64,000 nt of DNA from Cytobacillus citreus (GTDB taxonomy: Bacteria > Bacillota > Bacilli > Bacillales > Cytobacillaceae): positions 159,239 through 223,238 of the forward strand of contig NZ_JAGYPM010000001.1 of assembly GCF_018343665.1 (NCBI RefSeq), given 5' to 3'. A model generated the notes under the pieces. It was not told the DNA's origin, did not search any database, and saw nothing but the letters and a program-made list of their open reading frames with translations. The translations under genes and the position numbers were made by a program. Shown here piece after piece: positions 1 to 7,249 of this stretch (position 1 is the first letter of the stretch; each line of letters begins with the position of its first letter).

Positions 1-69
1 AGTATATGATGTCTCAAATAAATGAAGGACAATAGAAAAGGATGGGCTCTTTACCTCATCCTTTTCTAT

Positions 70-576
70 CTATAACGTTTTTGTTTCGGGAATAAAATAT
101 TTTTTGATGTAGGGTGCGCCAATAAATAAAGCCGCTTGTTTTGATGATGAATTTTTTTCATTGAAGTATTCTTTGAAAGATTGAGAGCTCTCCCAATCTT
201 TATATGATTGTTCATTTTTCCATAAGGTTAAAATGACATATGTATCCGATTTTAGAGGGCGTAAAACTCTATTAGCAATTAAGCCTGGAAGTCTTTCGAA
301 TCGTTTTTCTTTATTTTTAAAATGATGTTCAAATAAAGGTCTATCTTCTTCTACTATTGGGAAATGATTCATAACAACAAACTTAGCTTCTCCGAGGTTA
401 CCTAAAGATTCAAGCACTTGAAATGAACGAGGCATGCTGAAAATCGTTTTCCTTGGTGTTTCATGTAATAATAAAGCATTTTCGTTATTTTGCATTAAAA
501 GAATTGTTTCGCCCGGGTGTTTGTCCTTTATTTTTTCTAAAAAGTCAAAGGTTCCACTTGTCATATAAATATTCAT
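70..576 (-). CDS. hmoB: Heme-degrading monooxygenase HmoB (YhgC-like)
   Basis: The predicted 168-aa protein resembles B. subtilis HmoB, an antibiotic-biosynthesis-monooxygenase-fold (ABM) enzyme that opens heme and releases iron. The C-terminal half carries the typical RVLRPLKSDTYVILTLWKN segment (about residues 105-123), and the N-terminal half resembles the extra domain of HmoB. It lies divergent from hemE, the same arrangement as in B. subtilis, so heme breakdown sits next to heme synthesis. An in-frame GTG at 585 is possible, but the ATG at 576 has AAAGGGTGA at proper distance, so I chose the ATG. Function is inferred from family likeness and position. Confidence 0.85.
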   Translation of the reverse strand: MNIYMTSGTFDFLEKIKDKHPGETILLMQNNENALLLHETPRKTIFSMPRSFQVLESLGNLGEAKFVVMNHFPIVEEDRPLFEHHFKNKEKRFERLPGLIANRVLRPLKSDTYVILTLWKNEQSYKDWESSQSFKEYFNEKNSSSKQAALFIGAPYIKKYFIPETKTL

Positions 577-679
577 ACTAATCACCCTTTCGTATATTTA
601 ACCTTTACTTTATTCTCTCTTAAATCAATTATCCTTGCCAGAAAAACAAATTTTCGTCAAATTTCCGACATTTGCACTC

Positions 680-693
680 ATTGTCTATACAAT
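680..693. promoter_or_regulatory. Short palindrome between hmoB and hemE
   Basis: ATTGT-CTAT-ACAAT is an inverted repeat with 5-bp arms in the 228-bp divergent gap, upstream of the probable hemE promoter. It could be an operator for hmoB or hemE, but no known regulator consensus is matched with certainty. Confidence 0.25.
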
Positions 694-730
694 CATTTTT
701 GAAAAAGCTAAAGTTAGTAAGAATGGATAA

Positions 731-758
731 TTGTCTAAATTTCAATTTACACTATAAA
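731..758 (+). promoter_or_regulatory. Probable SigA promoter of hemEHY
   Basis: TTGTCT, a 16-bp spacer and TATAAA lie 46 bases ahead of the hemE start. The GAAAGGTGG ribosome site follows at about 788-796. Placed by eye. Confidence 0.5.
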
Positions 759-804
759 TATATTACAATGTTAAGCAGACAGTCTTGAAAGGTGGATAAT
801 ATTA

Positions 805-1851
805 ATGGAAAGAAAAATAAATGATACATTTTTGAGAGCAGCTAAGGGAGAGAAAACGGACTATGTACCAGTATGGTATATGCGTCAGGCAGGGCGTTCC
901 CAGCCAGAATATAGAGCAATAAAAGAAAAGTATTCATTATTTGAAATTACCCATCAGCCTGAACTATGTGCTTATGTGACAAAATTGCCGGTGGATCAGT
1001 ATAACAATGATGCTGCAATTTTATATAAGGACATTATGTCACCGCTTCCAGCGCTTGGAGTTGATGTAGAAATTAAATCTGGAATTGGTCCAGTCATTTC
1101 TAATCCGATTCGTTCATCAGCTGATGTTGAAAAATTAGGTGAAATTAATCCTGAGGAAGATGTTCCTTACGTTTTAGAAACAATAAAAATTTTGACACAA
1201 GAGCAGTTAAATGTACCACTCATTGGATTTGCTGGTGCACCATTTACATTGGCCAGTTATATGATCGAAGGCGGCCCTTCAAAAAATTACAATAAAACAA
1301 AAGCATTTATGTATGCTGAACCGAAAGCTTGGTTTGCTTTAATGGACAAACTTAGCGAAATGACCATTACATATGTGAAGGCTCAAATTAAAGCTGGAGC
1401 AAAAGCAGTTCAAATTTTTGATTCATGGGTTGGAGCCTTAAATATTGAAGATTATCGTGTATTCATTAAACCGACTATGAACAAAATATTTACTGCATTA
1501 AGAGAAGAAAATGTACCACTCATTATGTTTGGAGTAGGTGCCAGCCATCTTGCAATGGAATGGCATGATCTGCCATTGGACGTTGTTGGATTAGACTGGA
1601 GGCTTCCAATTAAAGAGGCGAGAGAAAGAGGAATTACGAAAGCAGTTCAAGGAAATCTTGACCCTGCTATTCTATTAGCCCCATGGGAAATAATAGAGCA
1701 AAAGGCTAAGGCTATTTTAGATCAAGGAATGGAATCGTCTGGATACATTTTTAACCTTGGGCACGGTGTATTCCCAGATGTTAATCCAGATACTTTAAGA
1801 AGATTAACGGGATTTGTTCATGAATATTCCGCTTCTAAATTAAGCAAGTAA
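805..1851 (+). CDS. hemE: Uroporphyrinogen decarboxylase
   Basis: HemE removes the four acetate carboxyls of uroporphyrinogen III to give coproporphyrinogen III in the cytoplasmic heme pathway. The 348-aa length is normal. The family signature RQAGRS is at residues 27-32, and the conserved [13 protein letters not shown] stretch is near residue 140. The ATG has a GAAAGGTGG ribosome site. It is the first gene of hemE-hemH-hemY, the standard Bacillus cluster for the last steps of the coproporphyrin-dependent heme route. No frameshift or missing motif was seen. Confidence 0.97.
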   Translation: MERKINDTFLRAAKGEKTDYVPVWYMRQAGRSQPEYRAIKEKYSLFEITHQPELCAYVTKLPVDQYNNDAAILYKDIMSPLPALGVDVEIKSGIGPVISNPIRSSADVEKLGEINPEEDVPYVLETIKILTQEQLNVPLIGFAGAPFTLASYMIEGGPSKNYNKTKAFMYAEPKAWFALMDKLSEMTITYVKAQIKAGAKAVQIFDSWVGALNIEDYRVFIKPTMNKIFTALREENVPLIMFGVGASHLAMEWHDLPLDVVGLDWRLPIKEARERGITKAVQGNLDPAILLAPWEIIEQKAKAILDQGMESSGYIFNLGHGVFPDVNPDTLRRLTGFVHEYSASKLSK

Positions 1852-1946
1852 TCCCTATTTACTAATTAAGGAAGCAAATAAATTGGAAACAGGCGAATTT
1901 TTGGCGCAATAATAAACTAGAAACTGTTTTATATGAGGTGAACAAC

Positions 1947-2888
1947 ATGACAAGAAAGAAAATGGGATTACTAGTAATGGCTTATGGAACACCATACAAG
2001 GAAGAAGATATCGAGCGATATTATACTCATATTCGCAGAGGGAGAAAGCCTTCTCCAGAAATGCTTGAAGATTTAAGAGGAAGATATGAAGCAATAGGAG
2101 GAATATCTCCTCTGGCAGAAATTACGATGAATCAGGCTAGAAGTCTTGAAGCTTATTTAAATGACATACAAGATGAGTATGTTTTCCAAATGTATCTTGG
2201 ATTAAAGCATATTGAACCGTTTGTTGAAGATGCAGTAAAGCAAATGAATGAAGATGGAATAAAAGAGGCGGTTAGTATCGTTCTTGCTCCTCATTTTTCC
2301 ACTTTCAGTGTAAAGTCATATAACGGCAGAGCAAAGGAAGAGGCTGAAAAGCTTGGAGGGCCTGTCATCCATTCAGTGGAAAGCTGGTACGATGAGCCAA
2401 AATTTATTAAGTATTGGGCTGATCGAGTAAAAGCAACCTTTGAAAGCATGCCAGCTGATGAAAAGGAAAAGGCAGTTTTAATTGTGTCTGCTCATAGTCT
2501 TCCAGAAAAAATATTGCAATTGGGAGATCCATACCCGCATCAGCTTGAAGAAACAGCTCAAATGATCGCAAATCAAGCAGGAGTTAAAAACTATGCTGTT
2601 GGCTGGCAAAGTGCTGGAAATACACCTGAGCCATGGCTTGGACCTGATGTTCAAGATTTAACAAGAGAGCTGCATGAAAAAGGCGGCTATAAAGCATTTG
2701 TTTATACGCCTGTTGGATTCGTATCTGACCATCTTGAAGTACTATATGACAATGATTATGAGTGTAAAATCGTAACGGAAGAGATAGGCGCTAGCTACTA
2801 TCGTCCTCCTATGCCTAATGATCAGTCGGAATTTATTGATGCAATGGCAACTGTCGTTCTAGATAAATTATCCAAATTAAGAAACTAA
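1947..2888 (+). CDS. hemH: Coproporphyrin III ferrochelatase (HemH/CpfC)
   Basis: It inserts Fe2+ into coproporphyrin III, as expected for Gram-positive ferrochelatases. The 313-aa protein keeps the SAHSLPEK histidine and the SDHLEVLYD glutamate, which correspond to the active-site His183 and Glu264 known from B. subtilis. An upstream in-frame GTG at 1938 lies inside the GAGGTGA ribosome site, so the ATG at 1947 is the better start. It sits 95 bases after hemE and 20 bases before hemY and is probably co-transcribed with both. Confidence 0.96.
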   Translation: MTRKKMGLLVMAYGTPYKEEDIERYYTHIRRGRKPSPEMLEDLRGRYEAIGGISPLAEITMNQARSLEAYLNDIQDEYVFQMYLGLKHIEPFVEDAVKQMNEDGIKEAVSIVLAPHFSTFSVKSYNGRAKEEAEKLGGPVIHSVESWYDEPKFIKYWADRVKATFESMPADEKEKAVLIVSAHSLPEKILQLGDPYPHQLEETAQMIANQAGVKNYAVGWQSAGNTPEPWLGPDVQDLTRELHEKGGYKAFVYTPVGFVSDHLEVLYDNDYECKIVTEEIGASYYRPPMPNDQSEFIDAMATVVLDKLSKLRN

Positions 2889-2908
2889 AGTAAAGAAGGC
2901 GAATAACC

Positions 2909-4321
2909 GTGTCGGAGCTAAAGCAAAAGGTAGTCATCATTGGGGGAGGAATTACAGGCTTAACAACTGCTTTCTACTTGCAAAAGGAAGCAAGAGAAAA
3001 GGGGCTGCCTCTTGAGGTCAAGCTAATTGAGGCTACTCACCGTCTTGGGGGTAAAATGCAAACCGTTGTAAAGGATGGTTTTGTAATTGAAAGAGGTCCA
3101 GACTCTTTTCTAGCCCGTAAACTTAGTGCGTCCCGTCTGGCTAAGGAAGTCGGAATGGAAGATAAACTTATTAGCAATACGGCTGGTAAATCATACGTAT
3201 TAGTACAAGAAAGTCTCCATCCGATGCCTGGTGGATCCATTATGGGCATCCCAACTCAGATGGCTCCTTTTGTTACTACCGGATTGTTTTCTTTAAAAGG
3301 GAAAATGAGGGCAGCTGCAGACTTTGTATTGCCCCGTTCAAATCCCGCAAAAGACCAGTCTCTTGGAAAGTTCTTTAGGAGAAGACTCGGAGACGAAGTG
3401 GTTGAAAACTTAATTGAACCGCTTCTTTCAGGAATATATGCTGGAGATATTGATCAGCTAAGCCTAATGTCAACTTTTCCTCAGTTTTATCAGGTAGAGC
3501 AAAAATATCGAAGCTTAATACTCGGTATGAAAAAATCTACTCCTAGTCAGCCAAAAAGTGCTAGAGAGAAAAAAGATAAAGGCATTTTTCTGACATTTAA
3601 GTCTGGTCTTCAATCATTTGTGGATGCAATTGAAATGAACTTGGACCCAAAATCAGTTTTAAAAGGCTGTAAGGCTGAAAAAATTCATAAAAAGGATAAT
3701 GGATATGAGATTGAATTAAATGGTGGAGAAATACTTCAAGCTGATAGTATCGTGATATCTGTTCCTCATCATATAACGCAATCGCTTTTTTTCCAATTTA
3801 GTTTTTTCGAACCATTTAAAGAGATGTCATCCACTTCTGTGGCAACAGTTGCTCTTGCCTTTCCAATAGAAGCAATTGAAAAGGATATTGAAGGTACGGG
3901 ATTTGTTGTATCAAGAAATAGTGATTATACCATTACCGCCTGCACATGGACACATAAAAAATGGCCTCATTCCACTCCAAAAGGAAAAGTCCTTATTCGT
4001 TGTTATGTTGGAAGGCCTGGAGATGAAGCGGTTGTCGATTTATCAGACGATGAGATGATAAAAATTGTTCTTGAAGATCTTAATAAAACAATGAATATTA
4101 CAATAGCTCCTGAATTTGCAATCATTTCTAGATGGAAGGATTCAATGCCACAATATACCGTCAGCCACAAAGAGCGGATTGAAAAGGTCAAAAAACATAT
4201 AGATTCCGAACTTCCTGGTGTATTTATTGCTGGAAGCTCTTTCGAGGGTTTAGGTTTACCAGATTGCATTGATCAAGGTGAAGCAGCAGTTGAAAAGGTT
4301 TTATCATTTTTAAATATCTAA
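2909..4321 (+). CDS. hemY: Coproporphyrinogen III oxidase (HemY/CgoX)
   Basis: This 470-aa FAD enzyme oxidises coproporphyrinogen III to coproporphyrin III, the step before HemH in the Gram-positive order. The Rossmann FAD motif GGGITGL is at residues 12-18. The C-terminal GVFIAGSSFEGLGLPDC segment is the usual FAD-closing motif of the protoporphyrinogen-oxidase family. The start is GTG, with AGAAGGCG upstream. It closes the hem operon and is followed at once by a strong terminator. Confidence 0.95.
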   Translation: MSELKQKVVIIGGGITGLTTAFYLQKEAREKGLPLEVKLIEATHRLGGKMQTVVKDGFVIERGPDSFLARKLSASRLAKEVGMEDKLISNTAGKSYVLVQESLHPMPGGSIMGIPTQMAPFVTTGLFSLKGKMRAAADFVLPRSNPAKDQSLGKFFRRRLGDEVVENLIEPLLSGIYAGDIDQLSLMSTFPQFYQVEQKYRSLILGMKKSTPSQPKSAREKKDKGIFLTFKSGLQSFVDAIEMNLDPKSVLKGCKAEKIHKKDNGYEIELNGGEILQADSIVISVPHHITQSLFFQFSFFEPFKEMSSTSVATVALAFPIEAIEKDIEGTGFVVSRNSDYTITACTWTHKKWPHSTPKGKVLIRCYVGRPGDEAVVDLSDDEMIKIVLEDLNKTMNITIAPEFAIISRWKDSMPQYTVSHKERIEKVKKHIDSELPGVFIAGSSFEGLGLPDCIDQGEAAVEKVLSFLNI

Positions 4322-4350
4322 AAAAGCTGTCGAATGACAGCTTTTTTTTC
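4320..4350 (+). terminator. Rho-independent terminator of hemEHY
   Basis: The arms AAAAAGCTGTC and GACAGCTTTTT form a hairpin with a short loop followed by a run of T. It starts within the hemY stop region. Repeat family A begins directly at its T-run. Confidence 0.9.
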
Positions 4351-4484
4351 TAATAGGAAAGTTTAAGTTTATTAACGTACTAAAGTAAAGAGTGTTTTCA
4401 ATTAATTTTCTGCTAATAAGATCGCATAAAAAAAAACTAAGGCATTCGCCAAAAAGGGCTTGGCGAACTCCGAGTTTTTCTAAC
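4349..4484 (+). repeat. Dispersed repeat family A, copy 1
   Basis: About 135 bp, starting CTAATAGGAAAGTTTAAG and ending in a hairpin whose arms contain GGCATTCGCC and GGCGAACTCC flanked by A-run and T-run. Near-identical copies lie at 23898-24031, 27115-27251 and 43893-44026, with a diverged copy at 13473-13602, a short one at 13291-13354 and an inverted end fragment at 27564-27604. All main copies point the same way. The copy fills the first third of the 486-base gap between hemY and tnpB. The rest of that gap is the left end of the TnpB element. Confidence 0.85.
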
Positions 4485-4807
4485 ACGAAAAATCAGCTAG
4501 CGGCTTAATCTGCTACTTCAAGCCTTTATTACAGATTTCCCGAACGAGAAAGCCCACACCGGGCATAGCCCGTCTTTAGACGTGGGATGAAAGTGAGGTC
4601 AGATACAGAGTACCGCTAAAAGGTCAAAATCGTTAGCGGTACTTAAAATATCTGAAGATTTATATAGAAACATATGTTCTTTAATCTGTAAATCTGATAT
4701 ACTATGTTAGAAATGGTCTTTAGGTTCCAACTGCGGTGAATAATCAATAAAATCCATTAAACGATTTTCATATAATAATAGGCAAGAGAAGGAAAGGAGG
4801 CTGCTTC

Positions 4808-6271
4808 ATGGCTTCTTCTACGTCCAGTTATGTATTAACACTTCCTCTTCAAACTCGACATCATGAGGCCAATATTCTTGAAAAAAGGTTTGAGATTGCT
4901 CGAAAAATCTATAACGCATGTTTAGCAGAAGCGGATAAACGATTGCGAGTCATGCAAGAATCTAAGGATTATCAGAAAGCCCGTAAACTTCCTTCATCGA
5001 CCCCATCAGAACGCAAACTACGATCCACTACATTCCGTCAATTGAACAAACGATTTAAATTAGAGGAATACGCACTCCATACATATGTAAAGTCTATGCA
5101 AACTAGATTTAAACATTTAATTGATTCTCATACAGCTCAAAAACTCGCATCTCGTGCACACCATGCAGTTAAAAAGAAACAAATAGGGATGGCGACAAAA
5201 GTGTCTTTTAAAGGATTCGGAAAGTTGAATTCTGTAGAGGGAAAAACGAACGCCGCTGGGATTCGTTATAAAGACAGAAAGATTTATTGGCTGGGATTAG
5301 AGCTGCCTGTTCGAATAAAACCAAAGGATGACTATGTGTTTCTTGCTCTAGAAAGTAGAGTAAAATATTCACGGATTCTGCGAACCTTTATGAAAGGAAC
5401 CATTCGATATCAAATTCAACTGATCTTGGAAGGTACACCTCCTCAAAAATATAATCAAGTTGGAATAAAGGGCAAACTTGGAAAAGGCAGAGTTGGCATT
5501 GACATTGGTACACAAACAGCCGCGATTGTGTCAGATTCTAAAGCATCTTTAGTTGAACTAGCCCCCAGTGTCATACATATTCAAAAAGAAATCCGACTAA
5601 TTCAACGGGCCATGGACCGAAGCCGAAGGGCCATGAATCCAGAGAAGTTTAATAAAGACGGAACCATTAATCGCTCCTCAAAGAGATGGGTGCAATCCAA
5701 ACGATACGGAAAGCTAAAGGCAGCATTTCAAGAAATAAATCGACTTCATTCCGTCTATCGAAAACAGGACCATTGTTGTTTAGCGAATCAAATAATAGAA
5801 CAAGGTGATGAATTCTTCATTGAAACCATGAATTTTCAAGCCCTTCAAAAACGGGCAAAAGAAACTACTAGAAACAAGAACGGACGTTTCAACCGAAAGA
5901 AACGGTTTGGGAAATCTATAGCTAGGAAAGCTCCCTCTATGCTTATAACCATCTTAGAACAAAAGCGATCTATCTTTGGCATAGAACTGAAAAAGATCAA
6001 CACCTCGAAGGCAAAAGCTAGTCAGTATCATCACGAGACGAACACCTTTCAAAAGAAATCATTGTCTGAAAGATGGAATCTTATAAGAAATGAACGTGTC
6101 CAACGTGATTTGTACTCTGCTTATCTCATTAAAAATGTAACGGAATCTCTTGATAGCATTAATAGGTATTTATGTGTAGATGCATATGATCATTTTAAGA
6201 AACTACATGACATAGAAATCATACGAATAAAATCAAGTAATCAAAACAAAATAAGTAGTTTTGGAATTTAA
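4808..6271 (+). CDS. tnpB: TnpB-family RNA-guided nuclease (IS605 OrfB)
   Basis: The 487-aa protein has the three RuvC motifs of TnpB in order: GRVGIDIGTQTAA near residue 230 (catalytic Asp), FFIETMNFQAL near 340 (catalytic Glu) and VQRDLYSAYLI near 437 (catalytic Asp). The triad therefore looks intact, unlike TnpB-derived dead repressors. The region between motifs II and III that normally holds a CxxC...CxxC zinc finger reads SKAKASQYHHETNTF and has no cysteine pair. Known TnpB proteins use a right-end omega RNA to cut the empty donor site and favour element retention. A GGAAAGGAGG ribosome site sets the ATG. There is no neighbouring tnpA. Confidence 0.85.
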   Translation: MASSTSSYVLTLPLQTRHHEANILEKRFEIARKIYNACLAEADKRLRVMQESKDYQKARKLPSSTPSERKLRSTTFRQLNKRFKLEEYALHTYVKSMQTRFKHLIDSHTAQKLASRAHHAVKKKQIGMATKVSFKGFGKLNSVEGKTNAAGIRYKDRKIYWLGLELPVRIKPKDDYVFLALESRVKYSRILRTFMKGTIRYQIQLILEGTPPQKYNQVGIKGKLGKGRVGIDIGTQTAAIVSDSKASLVELAPSVIHIQKEIRLIQRAMDRSRRAMNPEKFNKDGTINRSSKRWVQSKRYGKLKAAFQEINRLHSVYRKQDHCCLANQIIEQGDEFFIETMNFQALQKRAKETTRNKNGRFNRKKRFGKSIARKAPSMLITILEQKRSIFGIELKKINTSKAKASQYHHETNTFQKKSLSERWNLIRNERVQRDLYSAYLIKNVTESLDSINRYLCVDAYDHFKKLHDIEIIRIKSSNQNKISSFGI

Positions 6272-6462
6272 AGGAATGTTGGGTTAGAAACGAGCCCATG
6301 CAGTCGATAAGCACCGCTGAGGTGTTTGGCTGTAGAAGTCTTGAGCAAACGCTTTGTAGTGTCTGTATGTTGTACTCTATTTGTGTATTAAAATAGAGGA
6401 GAGTATAGAAGAAACAAGCTAGTCGCTCAAGAACCCCATTGCTTTAGCTATGGGAGTTTCAG
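6272..6462 (+). ncRNA. Probable TnpB omega RNA (reRNA) scaffold
   Basis: The 190 bases after the tnpB stop are rich in short stems, for example GGGTTAGAAACGAGCCC and CAGTCGATAAGCACCG. They end in the right-end hairpin at 6435-6454. In characterised TnpB systems this segment is the RNA scaffold and the bases just outside the element act as the guide. Here the guide would start near 6463 (TAAGTAAAGTTG). This is inferred from position and end structure. RNA data would be needed to prove it. Confidence 0.5.
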
Positions 6463-6559
6463 TAAGTAAAGTTGAAGTATACTACATAGAGGTGAAAAAA
6501 TATCATAATTAAGTATTGATTTTTCTTTTTTTCTATGTTAAAGTATTTTACATACAAAT

Positions 6560-6582
6560 TGACCAAAATGTTCATTTAGTCA
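6560..6582. promoter_or_regulatory. YhgD-type operator upstream of yhgD
   Basis: A 23-bp near-palindrome has half-sites TGACCAAAATG and CATTTAGTCA around a TT centre. The same motif recurs inverted at 7204-7226 ahead of yhgE. A TTGACC that could serve as -35 overlaps its left arm, so binding would block transcription. YhgD is the obvious candidate ligand. Confidence 0.7.
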
Positions 6583-6606
6583 AATATGCTTTTTAGAGGT
6601 GAGGGA

Positions 6607-7182
6607 ATGGCAATCGATCGTAGGCAATTGATCATTGAAGCAGCAACTAAATCTTTTTCATTATTTGGTTACAAGGCGACTACCATGGATCAAGTTGCTA
6701 AGATTGCAAATGTTGGAAAAGGAACCATTTATACCTTTTTTAAAAATAAAGAAGAGCTTTTCGATGAAATAATTAGCTCACTTATCAATGAAATGAAGCT
6801 TGCTGCAGATGAAGCAACTAACTCTACTCCTTCATTTCATGAAAAAGTTCATCGTGGTCTCTATAAGATTTTAGAATTTCGTAAAAAGCATCAGCTAACC
6901 ATTAAGCTTTTTCAAGAGGAAAAAGAAATGGGGACACCTGCAGTTATAGAGGTTATGACAAAATTAGAGGATGCTATCATTAAGTACTTAAAGGATCAGA
7001 TCTTATATGCGATTGAAAAAGGTGAGATTCAAGACTGTGATCCAGAGCTGACTGCTTTTATTATGCTAAAGCTTTATATTTCTCTTATTTTTGACTGGGA
7101 GAAACAGCATAGGCCGTTAGAGAAGGAAGAAATTGCGAGTCTTTTTGAACAGTATATTTTTAAAGGATTATCAAAGGGATAG
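6607..7182 (+). CDS. yhgD: TetR/AcrR-family repressor YhgD
   Basis: The 191-aa protein has an N-terminal TetR helix-turn-helix (about residues 8-52, with the typical SFSLFGYKATTMDQVAKIA and GTIYTFFKNKEEL). The variable C-terminal ligand domain is helical. It sits directly before yhgE, as in B. subtilis. Identical operator-like palindromes precede yhgD and yhgE, so autorepression together with repression of yhgE is likely. A longer start at 6586 is possible, but AGAGGTGAGGG precedes the ATG at 6607. The ligand is unknown. Confidence 0.88.
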   Translation: MAIDRRQLIIEAATKSFSLFGYKATTMDQVAKIANVGKGTIYTFFKNKEELFDEIISSLINEMKLAADEATNSTPSFHEKVHRGLYKILEFRKKHQLTIKLFQEEKEMGTPAVIEVMTKLEDAIIKYLKDQILYAIEKGEIQDCDPELTAFIMLKLYISLIFDWEKQHRPLEKEEIASLFEQYIFKGLSKG

Positions 7183-7203
7183 TCCTCATTTTTTGCAAAA
7201 GAT

Positions 7204-7226
7204 TGACTAAATGAACAAAATGGTCA
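7204..7226. promoter_or_regulatory. Second YhgD-type operator, upstream of yhgE
   Basis: Half-sites TGACTAAATG and CAAAATGGTCA surround an AA centre, the same motif as at 6560-6582 read on the other strand. TTGACT inside it may be a -35 box. It lies 24 bases before the yhgE start, so yhgE can be controlled on its own as well as through yhgD. Confidence 0.7.
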
Positions 7227-7249
7227 TTTTATATAAGGAGGCAACCAGA

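Larger units (their letters stand above)
4541..6462 (+). mobile_element. IS200/IS605-type element with tnpB only
   Basis: The left side carries a subterminal hairpin at 4551-4586 (AGCCCAC and GTGGG outer arms, GGGC and GCCC inside, with TTTAG). The right side carries the hairpin CCCAT-TGCTTTAGCT-ATGGG at 6435-6454, followed by AGTTTCAG. These imperfect end hairpins with TTTAG loops are typical of IS200/IS605 relatives. No tnpA (Y1 transposase) is present, so the element would need a transposase in trans. A second strong inverted repeat, AGTACCGCTAA at 4609-4619 with TTAGCGGTACT at 4633-4643, precedes the gene and may hide or cap the tnpB leader. The exact ends are uncertain by tens of bases. 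Confidence 0.75.

Noticed and set aside
4808-6271. TnpB protein as a nuclease-dead TldR-type repressor
   Set aside because: All three RuvC acidic residues appear to be present, so a dead repressor is not supported.
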